The notes beneath the pieces were generated by a model. It had not been told where the DNA came from, made no database searches, and saw only the letters and a list, made by a program, of their open reading frames with translations. Positions 21,836 through 35,319 of a DNA stretch of 64,000 bases are shown here, piece after piece. Within the stretch, counting starts at the first letter, position 1; each line of letters starts with the position of its first letter. Source of the stretch: Chamaecrista fasciculata (lineage: Eukaryota > Streptophyta > Magnoliopsida > Fabales > Fabaceae). A program made the translations under genes and the position numbers. The DNA is taken from assembly GCA_003254925.1 (NCBI GenBank), contig QANZ01037616.1, positions 1-64,000 of the forward strand, written 5' to 3'.

Positions 21836-23895
21836 TGTTGGAGATTGTGCCCTAGGGCCAATCGTTTTATGTAAATATGTTGTGAACATATTATTAATTT
21901 ATGGAAGATAAATTAATTTGTTATCATGTTATTAGCATGTTTACTATGATAACGTCCATGATTAATTATGAGATAATTAATCTAAAATTGTCCCTGGTCG
22001 ATTGTTTTTGTGGGAACAAAAAATGAACTAAGACCAGCATGACCTCGATGCATGAGATGCATGCACTAGATGTTGGGACGAGAGTCATGGTGCAATTACG
22101 TAAGGTGGTTACGAGTTGCTGGACTGACCCGGAGAGTCCTGCATGGGTTTAGTCATCAGCTTGCCTCTCCTTGTACACCTGTAGCGATGCCTTAGACCTG
22201 AGGTCATCATTATTCCGGCGTTGCAGTTGTCAGACTTTGGCTTAGTCTAACGCTGCCCGTAACAGGGTAGTCATAAGGGCTAAGTACGGGTCTGGTTGAT
22301 TGCCGTGCTGAGGAATGTGGATTGGCCAAAATGGGATTTTGTCCCTCATTAGATGAGAGATATCTAACTGGCGCCCTCGATGAGTCTGTCCAGGAAAAGG
22401 AGTGGCCACTCAAGAATTGGGACTTACTCAGGGAATCGAGAAAGTTGTGGTTTGGATTATGGATGACATTCCTGTGCCTATTCCATGACCAAGATATCGT
22501 AGGACAATAGGATCTCTGACACGGAGGTACTGAGGTTAAGTCGTTTAAGTAAAAACGATAACTCACGTGTTTTGGGTAGTTGTGATGGCTTGCTAAAGTC
22601 CGCTCACGACTTGTAGGTCATGGGGATGACCTGCTGCCAACTTCACGTGGGGCCTGCTGGGTCACACACGAGCAGGAACAGAACACCATTTGAAAGGGAC
22701 ACGAATTAGGGTTAATTCGTGGGTCACCCAGGTGACACGATTTAAGACACAGAGGAAATGTCTGGGACATTATGTCTTGTCTTAATTGATCTACAGATGT
22801 GTAATATTTAGATTTGTGGGACAAATTTAAATATAATAATTGTTTAATAATTAATGGGATTAATTATTTACAATTAAATATTAGGAAAATAATTCAGTTA
22901 ATGTTCCTAAGAGTTAGGAAATTATTGAATTATAAAATTCCTAATAAATAGATGAGGGTGGCGCCTCTTAGGTAATATTTGGATAAATAAAATAGTTTTA
23001 TTAATTCAAATAATAAGTTTGAATACAAAAGATTTGATTGAGATATCAAAAGATTTGAATTCAAACAGATTTGGTGAAGATCTCCTCTCAGAATCTTTGG
23101 TAAATCATAAAATAGGAAAGTTTTTTATTTATAAAATTCCAAGGAAAATGGAGAGGGAGATGGCGCTTTCTTGTGGGTCCCAATGAGAGATTTGATCTCT
23201 CATTTGATTCTCCAAGATTGCAGTTTGAATTTAAATTGAAATATTAAGGTAATATTTTAATTATAAATTCAAGTCCTAAAATAATTATATTATCAGAATA
23301 TCTTGATTTTAGGAATAATTAAATCACCAAATTTTGGTCTATAAATATAAGGCAAGTCGACTTGCCCTATAATGCTGGACAAGCATATTATGCAACCCTA
23401 GTTTTGATTTTCTTCCTAAGAGTTAGAGAGAGAAAATCACACCTTTGCACCCAAGAGAGAAAATCGACTTTTCTCTAAGAGTTAGGGAAAATCGATCAAG
23501 CTCAATAATTAGGGTTTGTGAGAGAAGAATAGGCAAGAAGGAGTTCTTGTGGGGGGATTCTTCTAAGCGCCACCTCAATTGCTGATTCAATAAGGAGTTC
23601 TTGAGTTCAGAAGTTCGTAGATTGGTCCCTAGTTCTTTTGGAGAAAAGAACTGAAGGCTAGCACCTCGGTGTTCAAAGAAACTGTTCGTGTGGATTACTG
23701 GCAGAGGGAGAACGCTGGGAGTGGGCTCCTTGGAACTCACCTTGTTCAACCATCAGATTGAAACTCGTGAGGTATACCACTATCTAAAAGTTTTAAATTC
23801 TACTAGCGGATCCGTTCGGAAATTCTAGGACCTAGGCGTTTATTTTTCCGTTATGTTTTTGCTTCCGCTGCTTTAGGCGCCTAGGATTCCCAACA
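21836..23895 (+). repeat. Solo LTR of the long-LTR copia family (copy A)
   Basis: It runs TGTTGGAGATTGTGCCC... to ...GGATTCCCAACA and is bounded by a perfect 5-bp duplication GATTG (21831-21835 and 23896-23900). No primer site or interior follows, so it is a solo LTR left by recombination. It is 2060 bp and inserted into the old element. Short frames that recur in every copy are not genes. Confidence 0.9.
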
Positions 23896-24020
23896 GATTG
23901 GTGGTCGCCGAAGAAGTGTTGTCGTTGACCGGAAAGTCTAGTCAACGGTTGACCGTTGACTCAGTCAATGGTTAATGTTGATTGTTGACTTTTGTGTTGC
24001 GATTTTCTGTGGTATATAAC

Positions 24021-26221
24021 TGATGGAGATTGTGCCCTAGGGCCAATCATTTTATTTATGTGTTATTTGAACATATGTATTTTTGATTAATTTATAGAGA
24101 TAAATTATGTTGTTATCATATTATTAGCGTGTTTACTATGATAGCGTCCTTGATTAATTATAAGATAATTAATCTAAAACTGTCCCTGGTCGATCATTCA
24201 CGTGGGAACGTAAATGAACTAAGACCAGCATGACCTCGGTGTATAGAGATACATGCACTAGATGCTTCTCGAGAGCCATGGTGCAATTTTGTAAGGGTTA
24301 CAAATTGCTGGACCGACCCGGAGAGTCCTGCATGGGTTTAGTCATAAGCGAGCCTCTCCTGTACACCTGTCACGATAGCCTTAGACCTGAGGTCTTGACT
24401 ATTCCGGCATTGTAGTTGTCAAACTTTGGCCTAGTCCAACGTTACCCGTAGCAGGGTAGCCATACAGGCTAGGTACGGGTTTGGTTGATTACCGTGCAAA
24501 GGAATGTGGTTGACCAAGATGGGATTTTGTCCCTCATTTAAGATGAGAGATATTTAACTGGCGCCCTCGATGAGTCTGTCCAAGAAATGCGTGGCCACGC
24601 TGGGAATTGGGACTAACTCAGGAAATCGAGAAAGTTGTGGTTTGGATTTTGGATGACATTCCCGTGCCTGATCCATGACCAAAATATCGTGAGACAATAG
24701 GAATTATGACAAGGTGGTATTTAGGTTAAATCGTTAAAACGTTAAAGCGATAACTCCCGTGTTTTGGGTAGTCGTGATGGCTTGCTAGAGTCCGCTCACG
24801 ACTTGTGAGTCATAAGATGACTTGCTGCCAACTTCACGTGAGGCCTGCTGGGTCACACATGAGCAGGATCAAGATGCTAATTTTTGGGACACGAATTAGG
24901 GTTAATTCGTGAGTCACTTAGGTGACACAATTTAGGACATAGTTAAATGTCTTAGGACATTAAATCTTGTCTTAAATAAATATCTATGATTGAGGTTTTA
25001 AATTTGTTGGACAAATTTAAATTTAAATTAATTGTTAAATAGTTTTACAATTAAAATATTAGTGAATAAATAAATTAAATAAGTTTCCTAAAAATTAGGG
25101 AATTATTGATTTATTAAATTCACTAAAATTGGGAAATAAAAGGATGAGGGTGGCGCCTCATTATCTTTGTTTTTATTAATAGAAATTGTTTTTATTAATT
25201 AAATAAAGATAAGATAAATATCTTTTGGAAAAGATATAGGATTTGAATTAAAAGATATTAAGGTAATTCTTTTATTCAAAATTGTTAGGAATTAGTTATA
25301 ACTACCTAAGGAGTTTGGGTTGTTATAAAATTCCTCCAAAAACTCCATGAGAATTTCGCCTACCCCTTTCTTGGGATGGAAGATTTGATCTTGCATTTTA
25401 GAGTTTGGGTTTAGGCTAAAGTCGATTTTTATATTTAATTATTAAAGTAATATTTAAATTATAAAATCAAAATCTCATGACTCATTCCAACCAATAGGAT
25501 TTGAGCAAATTAAGATTTGATCTCAAGATTTGATCTTGGATAGTCAAATTCGAATTGGGCCTTTAATTTTGAATTATAATATTAAGTTTAATATTATAAA
25601 TCAAAAGATATTTTGAGATATCTAAAAGATATCCCATATCTTAGAGATATCCTAATTGGATTAGGATTCCCTAAAACTAGGAATGAGAACACTATAAATA
25701 GAGGCACTAGGCGCCTATCTCAGAGATAACTCACAACACAGATCAATTCTTGGTCAGACCAAGAATTTCGCCTAGAGCATCTATAGAGAGTGAAAAATCG
25801 CCTAGTCCTAATATTATGAGAGTGAGTCGATTTTCTTGAAGAAAGAGAATTGGACCTGCACCTGATAATATTAGTACTTCCCAATCAATCTTGATAATCA
25901 AGAACAGTTCTTGATTATTCAAGAATCATAGATAGAGTTCCCGTATTCACTTGGGAAGAAGTGAAGGAGGCTAGCACCTAGGCATCTGCCAAACTGCTCG
26001 TGTGGATCACTGGTAGAGGAAGGACACTCTGTGGACTTCTCAAATTCGCGAATACGATAAGTCACCGATCAAAACTAGGTAAACATCTTTTCTAATCTGG
26101 TATAAACATAGTTAGTGGATCCTGGAAGGAATCACAGAGATAGCCTTTTAGTTTAATTTGCGTTTTAGTCCAAAATTTTTTTAATTTCCTTCCGCTGCGC
26201 TCCCTCTGTGATTTCCCAACA
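24021..26221 (+). repeat. Solo LTR of the long-LTR copia family (copy B)
   Basis: The element is 2201 bp and ends CTGTGATTTCCCAACA. It is bounded by a perfect ATAAC duplication (24016-24020 and 26222-26226). From about 24180 to 26030 it is nearly identical to the solo LTR at 35753-37923, while both extremities differ. It has a TATA-like CTATAAATAGAGG near 25690. Confidence 0.9.
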
Positions 26222-26226
26222 ATAAC

Positions 26227-29200
26227 TTCTCTGTTTTAGCTCCACTTTTGACGAGTTTTAGGTTGCTTTTCTCGTTTTTGCGAGACGAATCCAAATATGG
26301 GGAGACACTAGGGAAACTCAGAGTCTAAGGAGAGCCATATGGCTATCTCTTGACTCCCTCACATACACAACGGGAGAAAAGATTTAAATGGTGTGTGATC
26401 GTTTGAATCAGATTAAGCGTTTCACTCGAGTAGGAGTTAGGGGTAGTTTAGGGTAGATCCATAACTCCAAAAGTAAATGCTTATCCACTTGGGAATCAAA
26501 ATGGTATGCGACTATTTAAATGGTTATAAGCATTGTAATCAAGTGGGAAATCATGGTCAAGCATGTGGCAGACTCCAATGTCCATCTTGAATGCTTATCC
26601 AGTGGGAATTCGAAAGGATTTTGAATAGTATGTGACTGTTCTATGAAAATTGACGATTCATGCATAGAAATGTGTAGATATATTAGTTCTCTGTATGATG
26701 AGGGTGGTTGACCTCATTTCTTGAATGCGGAGACTGTCTATATCTACAATCATCTTGCTTTGATTACAATTTTCAATAATCTTGTGTTGTGTAGTTGAGA
26801 ACTGTGTAAATGTTAGCGTTTAGGATTGACTAATAGTGAAATTACAAAACCTGTAGTTGTGGATCTCCATTAGGGAGAGAAATAAAATAGCGTAGTGGGA
26901 TTAGTTATGACATTTTGGAAAGTACAATTCCTATTAAAAGAAGGTATTGAAAATCTTGGGGTATGTCATAAAATAGCCTGGTGGTGATGCTCGGAATACT
27001 TTACCTTGTAGCACCTTGAATAACATTGTGTGTCAATTCAAATACCATACCACCTCAAAGGTGAAGTAGATTACATTAAAAAGACCGGTTTGGTGACATT
27101 GAGGCCACCGAATTGAGGAAACTTACAATCAAGTTTGATGTCTCTAAGATGCACTCTGGCGAGCATTGAGACACATCAATGGGACAAATCAAACATGATT
27201 TGGGAGTACGTATCAGCCTAAAAACTCCCAACTAGTAAGAAGTAAGTTCAAATTATTTCCATATCTCTTCATTCCTCTTGGGAGCGCGTCTAGGTTATCT
27301 TGACCTCCATTGGTATCATCAAATTTCTTGAATTTGATGTTATTAAACATCACATGGTGCTAAAGGATTAGTGGCATAAGGTTGCAATATTCATCAAGCA
27401 CGTAGCCTAAGTGGCTGATGCTTCGTAGAGCACTAGGCTCCAAGAACAAGGATAATAGGTCCAAGAGATGTGGTGTTCAGACGAGAAAGTATGAGGGTAT
27501 CATAAGTAGCCTTGGTTCAAAAGGGAAGCAAGTGAGAAAATGAAGTTTTCACCAAGGTCAAATGGTGTTAGTGTCTAAAGGACATTACGCGCAAAATAGT
27601 TTGAGACAATTTTTCCTCTCACCCATGAACATTGATTTGTGGAGTTCCACCCTCTGCCTAGTAGGAGTAGGAGTATCCTTGTGGGAACAAAACATCTATA
27701 AAATAATAGGGTTAAGCGCCTACAAACTCAAGTTGCGTAGCGGCCACTCTTTGTCTTTATATATGCTATGTGTTTTAGATTCTGAGCGAATCCCGTTGTG
27801 TGCTATCTATTCAAGAGAACTTAGGACTTAGTGTGATCTGCATGCTCATCATGACCCTATAGTGTTAGGTTTTAATTTTATGACAATGGTTGTGTTGTGA
27901 TACACCTTGAATTACATTCACGTAGTTCAAGTAGTTGTTTTACTATGTCTTCTTTTGTGGTTGATATACCTGTTTAGAACAGGCGTTTATGATGAGTTTA
28001 CTTACTAACAGAAGAGAATTTGAGAGGACACATTCCCAATTCCAATTTGTAAACACTACTTTACAGACAAAGCAACTTGAAAGTCATTAAGTCATGAAAT
28101 CAGAAGTTCTGTCTTCATCAAATTAGTCCAAGCGGACATCAGTAATCCGATGAGCATGTGAGGGCCAAGGCAAAAGGGCCTTGTATTTTCTTACTATTGT
28201 GTGATGAAAATGGAATAGTTAGATAGCTAACCATTCCATATACTATATAACAAATGAGTTGCTTTAGGAGTAGGTTAAGTTGATAAAGGCTTAGGTGGAG
28301 GTTCCCTTCGGGGAGATGTCTTACCAAATGCCACTTTTGTACTTAACTATTTGCCCCTGATTCCGTGAGCATGATTCCTTATGAGTACTAGTTGGGAAAA
28401 AGACCTTATTAGAGTATGGTAAAATCATGAGAGTTTATAGTACACTTGATCCTTCCCAATAGTGTGGGAAGCTTTCCTTAGAGGCAAGTAGCTTATCTCG
28501 TTGAGATAGCTTAGTCTAAAAAGGATATGTCTTCATTAGCGAGGATAAAGAAACCGCAATCACAAAATTTGATTCTAAGGATTTAATGTTCCTTAAGACT
28601 AACTTTTCTAGCAAGGGAGACCAATTTTGGAATATGCACCTCCGTTAAGAGGAGGAGGACTAGCAACACACCACGTGAAGCGTATAGACGCACCTCCAAT
28701 TGCCAAGTCCATTAGGAGTGATGCTGACGAGAAGCATGTCTCCCACGAAGCACAATTTAAGGAGAGTACTAGAGTAGTAGTAACTCCCATGTGAAGAAGA
28801 GCCCAAGATAGTTTAAAATGGCTCTCTCCAACCCCGCTATTAAATGGTGGATTAAAACGATGGAAGAAAAGATGACAAAGTTTATAAGGACAGGCCAATT
28901 ACAAGACTTGGTGGATCTGCCCTATGCCGCAAGACATTTTGAGAATAAGTGTGCTCTCAAAGGTTAAGGGAGGAAGATGAGTCAGTTGACTATTACTAGG
29001 CACATTGAGCAGTGAAGAGGTTCATGCGATAAGAATGTATCGAAAGTGACAAAGCCTTCTTGTTTGTTGTGTGGACAAAGTTTGATTCTAGCGTTGGTCA
29101 CCAATTGAAGCCTGGGAGTACATCTGTTCAATGTCAGGACCGTTTACTTGAATGACAACCTAGGTGAAGGGATTTACATGCATGAACATGTATATTTTGT

Positions 29201-31651
29201 GGTGAGAGACCAACAACACAAATGTGCTAATTTTAGAGATCTGCCAAGATCTTGTACCTTCATCTAGACTCGTGGTAATTGACCACTTAGTCCATGTCAA
29301 GAAATCTTAGAGTATTTCATTACCGTCATACCTTGAGTAGAAGACATATGGTCAGCTAAAAACAACTTATTGGCTGCTCCAACCATTTAAAATGGTTATC
29401 ATATCATCTTTTAAGATGAAGAAATGTGTTAGAAAGTGGGAGCCTGAATTCATGGAGACCGCTCTAAGAATTACCTCACTCTATCACAAGAATCCTACAT
29501 AAAAGAGTTTCTTGGTAGATTCTTTGTGGGGAAATCTAAATCCCGGTGATGCCCTAGTAGAAAATGCAAGAGTTTGAGTCTTGCTTTATGCCTTTAAACT
29601 AAGTCAGAGGTGGAGTCATTGAAAAGAATTCCCACACATGTGGTTAGTAGCTTGTAGTACAATGAGGATTGTACTTGCTCCAATGCACCTTATGTAGTAA
29701 GCTTGGTGAGCTGATATCAGTCAAATTTAGGACAGACATTTGTGTAGAGTGTTTTAAGGTACTTGTAGGGTGTTGTTGACAATCAGTTGTTTTTATCATA
29801 GTGACCTACGAGTGGTGAGTCACAATGATGCTGATTGGGTAAGAGACTTGGATAAGTTAAAGTCCATGTTTGAGTGAGTTTTCTTGCTAGGCACTGGGGC
29901 CGAAGTAAGAAACATTCATGCATTTCTCTCACGAAGAGTTTTTTGCATGATCATCAGCAGTATGAGAGGTAGTCAAGCTTGGGATGATTTTATTTCACTT
30001 CGACATCGCAAACAAAGCCGACAATCCAGTGACATTGGTTTCCAAGGCCAAACAGCTATGGTTTACACGAAGAAAGCCTAAGAACCATAGAAGGACGTAA
30101 CACAACTTCGTATGAGACGTTGTTGCACAGTTGTAAATTACCATGTGATATTAGTCTATGCACCAAGTAACCGTGGAGGGCGGTTCTCGCAATATAACCC
30201 ATGACAGACCATTGGCTCTAACCCCTCTCAGTCCCATAGTGGTGGGTTGGCTGTATGAAGAATACAAGTTGTAAAACTAGCGTTTTAGATACATCAGGCT
30301 ATCACATCCCTACTCTAATCAGGGAAAAGATTCCTTAAGGGACATAGGTTCCCCAATGAACCCTTCATTGGTATCACCAACACTTAAGAACATGTTTTGT
30401 GACATGTGAAATTTTTAGGGTTGCATAATCAAGGTAATTTAAAACAGTTTGTGTTAAACTTTATGTCATGAGGAATTTCTTTAGAAAAACATTATTTCTT
30501 GATCATAAATAAGGCGTATTGCCCAGAAATACCTTTATTTTGTGTGAATCAAGAAATAGAAATATTACACAATACACAAAGTATGTCGTACAGGCTTGGG
30601 AGGTTGGCTCTCTCACACGAGCAACCACCTTGGACACACAGTTAGTGTGGGACAAAATGAGACTTGAATGTTTTTCCTCAACACCATGGTTGGATAAAGT
30701 GTGAATATCCGGAGGAAGCTGAAAAACGCTGAGTGTTGGACAGAAAAACAACAAATAGAGAATTGATGAGTCGTCCTAGTGAATTATTAGGATGAGACCC
30801 AATAAGACAACGAGAAAGTCTTACGATCGAATTATGGATCCCCAATATTCATAATGCATGTTGTCAGACGTGAGTGCTTTGCTTGTTGCTGTAAGAAAGG
30901 AGCGATGCATGGTAACAATCTCAAGTCAGATTCTAGGTGAGTCTAGACTAGGGTCTGTGTGGTGAAAATGAAGAATCAAAATCGACATACGTTCGAGAAC
31001 ACCACAACATGCGTTTCATATCACATGTGCTTTAAGCACCGCAGAGGGAAGTGTGTGAATCAATCCCTGCTTCAATGTTGTGTGAGTCTCTGAAAGGATG
31101 CACCAATCGTTTCAAGAAGGTACCCTTATGTACTTTAACTCTGTCATGAAGAGAGGAGGTAGTGCATGCTACTTTGACGTCTTTCTAAAAGGCTATGACA
31201 AAATACTACCCAATGGGAGACAATCGGGAAAGCAACTATTTTTAATTTAGTTGATAAGAGGACGAAAGGAAGACTTTGTTGACATATACATGTGTGGTAT
31301 TATCCTGAGATCGACCCATTTTTTGATCCCTTTGGAGGATTTCATGGATGTGGATACCTATCACAATTGAGCGTGGCTAAAGTCCTAGTCTTATCATAGA
31401 CTTAGAGGGATTAGACTAGTTGTATATATGGACATGTCTAGGGAACCATGACACTTTATTTTTATATGAGACAAGTGGTCATATCATCACACCTTTTGGG
31501 TTGTAGAAACCCCTATTACTATGCCTGAAAAGGGTTTTAGTATAAGGCTCCCATCATGCCGAGTTGTTACAACTGACACAGAGTATGAAAAAAAATGACA
31601 AGAGATTGAGAGATAGAGAATTCTTTTTGTAATAAAGAATTGGGACCTCCC
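26227..31651 (+). other. Interior of the old retroelement, no gene recognised
   Basis: About 5.4 kb has mixed composition and only short open frames in all directions (longest about 90 residues, none resembling a known family). A phrase like CTTATCCACTTGGGAATC recurs at 26470 and 26594. There are no terminal repeats and no domain. It is read as the remaining interior of the element whose LTR starts at 20438, because nothing else bounds it on the left. Confidence 0.45.
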
Positions 31652-33754
31652 TGTTGGAGATTGTGCCCTAGGGCCAATCATTTTATGTAAAATGTTATGA
31701 ACATTTGGATTAATTTATAGAGATAAATTATGTTGTTATCATAATTAGCATGTTTACTATGATAGCGTCCGTGATTGATTATGTGATAATTAATCTAAAT
31801 CTGTCCCTGGTCGATTGTTTTCGTGGGAGTGAAAATGAACTAAGACCAGCATGACCTCAGTGCATAGAGACGCATGCACTAGATGCTGAAACGAGAGTCA
31901 TGGTGCAATTATGTAAAGGGTTACAAGTTGCTGGACTGACCCGGAGAGTCTTACATGGGTTTAGTCATCAGCTTGCCTCTCCTGTACGCCTGTCACGACG
32001 CCTTAGACCTGAGGTCATCATTATTCCGGCGTTGCAGTTGTCAGACTTTGGCCTAGTCTAACGTTGCCCGTAGCAGGGTAGCCATAAGGGCTAGGTACGG
32101 GTTTGGTTGATTGCCGTGCTGAGGAATGTGGATTGGCCAAAATGGGATTTTGTCCCTCATTAAATGGGAGATATCTAACTGGCACCCTCGATGAGTCTAT
32201 CCAAGGAAAAGAGTGGCCACTCAATATATTGGGACTTACTCAAGAAGATCGAGAAAGTTGTGGTTTGGATTATGGGTGACTTTCCTGAGCCTAATCCATG
32301 ACCAAGATATCGTAGGACAATAGGGTCTATGACAAGGAGGTACTAAGGTTAAGTCGGTTTTGGAAAAAACGATAACTCACGTGTTTTGGGTAGTCGTGAT
32401 GGCTTGCTAGAGTCCGCTCACGACTTGTAAGTCATAGGGATCGCTTGCTGCCAACTTCACGTGGGGCTTGCTGGGTCACACATGAGCAGGATCAGGACAC
32501 CGCTTAAAGGGACACGAATTAGGGTTAATTCGTGAGTCACTCCAGTGACACAATTTAAGACATAGCAAAATATCTGGGACATTAAGTCTTGTCTTAAATA
32601 ATCTACAGTTGTGATGTATTTAAATTTGTAGGACAAGTTTAAATATAATAATTGTTAAATAGTTAATAGGGATTAATCTATTTACAATTATAATATTGGG
32701 GAATAATAAATTAGATAAGGTTCCTAAAAGTTAGGAGATTATTGATTTATAAAATTCTCCAATATTGTTTGAGGGTGGCGCCTCATTTTATGGTTTTAGA
32801 TTAATAAAATTGTTTATTAATTTAAGTCATGAGTTTGAATTCAAAAGATTTGATATAGATATCAAAAGATTTGAATCAAAGATATTAGGGTAATATCTTA
32901 ACTCATAATCTTTGGAAAATCATGACTACCTAATTGTTAGGAATGTTTTTGATTTATAAAATTCCAAAGAAAAATTAGAGCATATGGCGCCTTTCTTAGG
33001 TGGGTCCCAAGGGAAGATTTGATCTTCCATTTGATTCCCTAAGATTACGATTTGAATTCGAATTGAAATATTAAGTAATATTTTAATTGGAAATTCAATT
33101 CATGAAGTCATGATATTATGATTTTAGAATTATAATAATGCTCTAAATATAATTAAAACCCTAGGGGGCTAGGCGATTTGGAGGGTGACACAATTCATTT
33201 GTGAAAATTTGTTTTTCTTCCCTAGAGAGAGAAGAGAGCAAGTCGCCACTTTCAAACCCAAGCTCATTTAAGTGAGAGAAAATTTTTGGCTCCCTAGAGT
33301 TTAGAGAGAGGAAAAATCGAGTTTGCCTAAGGTGTTAGGAAATTCGATTTGCACCACCAAAAATTAGGTTTTTTTAGAGAAGAAAAATAAGAAAGGGTTC
33401 TTGTGGTTTCTTCTCCTTTTGCGCCACTTTTGCCTTTTGATTCAAGAAGGAGTTCTTGAATTCAAAACACTGTAGATTTGGTCCCTGGTTCTTTTGGAGA
33501 AAAGAACAGAAGGCTAGCACCTTGGTGCCCGACAAACTGCTCGTGTGGATCACTGGCGGAGGGAGGACGCTGCGAGTGGACTTCTAGCACACGCCCCGTA
33601 CAACCAAACCGATTGGAACTCGTGAGGTATACCACTATCTTAACAGGTTTTAAATTCAACTAGCGGATCCGTTCGGAAAATCTTGGGCCTGGTGCTAAAA
33701 TTTTAATTTTTACGTTTTGCTTCCGCTGCGTTCTGGCGCCGGGATTTCCCAACA
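31652..33754 (+). repeat. 5' LTR of the copia fossil
   Basis: It is 2103 bp, TGTTGGAGATTG...GGGATTTCCCAACA, with the short inverted ends TGTTGG and CCAACA. It is directly followed by the primer-binding site. It matches the 3' LTR closely. Confidence 0.93.
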
Positions 33755-33755
33755 G

Positions 33756-33768
33756 TGGTATCAGAGCC
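33756..33768 (+). other. Primer-binding site of the copia fossil
   Basis: TGGTATCAGAGCC is the complement of the plant initiator-Met tRNA 3' end, one base after the LTR. Confidence 0.9.
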
Positions 33769-35319
33769 ACGCTAGTCCTAGGATTTAAAACTGTTTTGTG
33801 TACATATGATATATGATATGTGTGTTTACCGCTTTCAATCAGATGGTTGGTTTTACAAAAATGCAGCGAACATTTTTCTTAAAAACTAAATCTACGAAAA
33901 AGGTGCAAATTATATGTATGTGATGCATATGAAATCAATAGGATTGATTGAAAAATTTACTTGAATTTAAGGCCTAAAGTCGAAATCCCTATATAATTAT
34001 AAATAAAATTGTTTTAATTATAATTATAGTGGGGTGGCTGAAAATTTATTAAAATTATGAATTTTAAAATTTTTGGGTCAATAATTTAAATTCTTGAATG
34101 GGGATTCATGGTTTTTATAATTATTGACACAAAGGCCTAATTTCAAGAAAGGCATGTTAAAATTGCACAATCCCTAAATTGAACACATTTTAAAAATGTT
34201 TTTTTGATATGTGTTGTTGTATGCCGTGTGTGACATAATTATATGAATTGTTCATTTGTGAATTGTGTGGTGTTGGATATGGCTCTAGAGTTTTTGGTAA
34301 ATACGGCCTGCGTGTCGTCTCCCTCCACTCTATTGTAATTTTACTTTCAGTTTATACCTCAATGTAACTGGGGTTTATTCTTATGTAATTTTATTTTTCT
34401 TTTAGAAAAATTCTCTCATTGGCTTGAGAGAATTATAGGGTAGATGGGCCATATCTAAACACGGTGTATGTTTTTACATTTAGTTTGTATGTGATGCGCT
34501 AGATGTATGCTTAAGGTGCGAAATTTTAACATGCTATTTTAAATTTTACGCTACAACCATGTATGCGATACGAGCGTGGGATTTTGTATAGGATACAAAA
34601 TTCGTGCACATGTCTATATGTATGTGATACATAGGGAAATAAACATGTGGCATGACTCGTTTAATTTTAAAAGGAGTTTTGAAATTAAACTATAAAACGA
34701 AACATTTTAAAAATCAAACCCTTTTAGAAAATCTTAAGTTTTAATGCCGTCAATAAAACACCCTGTTAAAATCTTGTTCAATAAAACACCCTGTTAAAAT
34801 CTTGTTCATCGTGGAGCGGTGATCGCCTACGCGACACGTATCTACCTTGACCTTGAGGAGACACGAGTGAATGGGAGTTCCAACGCGACGCCCATTGAAA
34901 TCTTGGTTCTTTGAATACGGTGATCGCCTACGCGACACGTGTTCAGTTGGGCCTTGATGATATGGGATTGGGCCTCAGCCTCGTTGTTTTGGACCTAGCC
35001 ATTCACAAGTTTTATTGTGTGACTTAATGGGGTTATCAAAACGGTTTTGGAGCTCAAGGCATTAGATGGGATAAACATGCCATAATAAGTATCATATGAT
35101 AATACAGTCCCATAAAGATCTAAGAGTCACATAGGATGTGATTGGTAAAGAGTTACCTACCTAAATAACCAAAGGGTGCATGATCGCCTACGCGACGGTA
35201 AACTTTGGTGAAATATGAGTCTTAGCCACTAATAATAAATTTTACTGGGTTTTATAAAATGGTGGATATATTATTTTTCCTGCTAATTAAAACTTTTCAT
35301 ATCTCACTTGTAGAATCAA
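33769..35319 (+). other. Untranslated leader of the copia fossil with repeated motifs
   Basis: No coding frame is present. Three exact copies of TGATCGCCTACGCGAC lie at 34820, 34921 and 35181; the first two extend to ...ACGT. A 28-bp unit (AATAAAACACCCTGTTAAAA plus 8 bases) stands twice in tandem at about 34752-34807. Motif function is unknown; packaging, dimerisation or translation control are possibilities by analogy with retroelement leaders. Confidence 0.7.

Larger units (their letters stand above)
20438..31651 (+). mobile_element. Old LTR-retroelement fossil without recognisable coding interior
   Basis: A 5' LTR of about 506 bp (20438-20943) is followed by a primer-binding site. The interior runs through 20958-31651, interrupted by two solo LTRs of another family (21836-23895 and 24021-26221), and a younger copia element sits at its right side. 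No second LTR of this type was found, so the right end is lost or outside the window. No gag or pol domain is recognisable in about 6.4 kb of interior, which fits either a large non-autonomous (LARD-like) element or a badly decayed one. It is a broken fossil, older than every element inserted in it. Confidence 0.6.

Noticed and set aside
24230-24415. Open frame of 61 codons starting MTSVYRDTCTRC, found again at 35953
   Set aside because: It lies inside LTR copies and recurs only because the LTRs are nearly identical; no protein resemblance.
27562-27831. 89-codon frame in the old retroelement interior
   Set aside because: No recognisable domain, no supporting context, and its length is not unusual for chance frames here.
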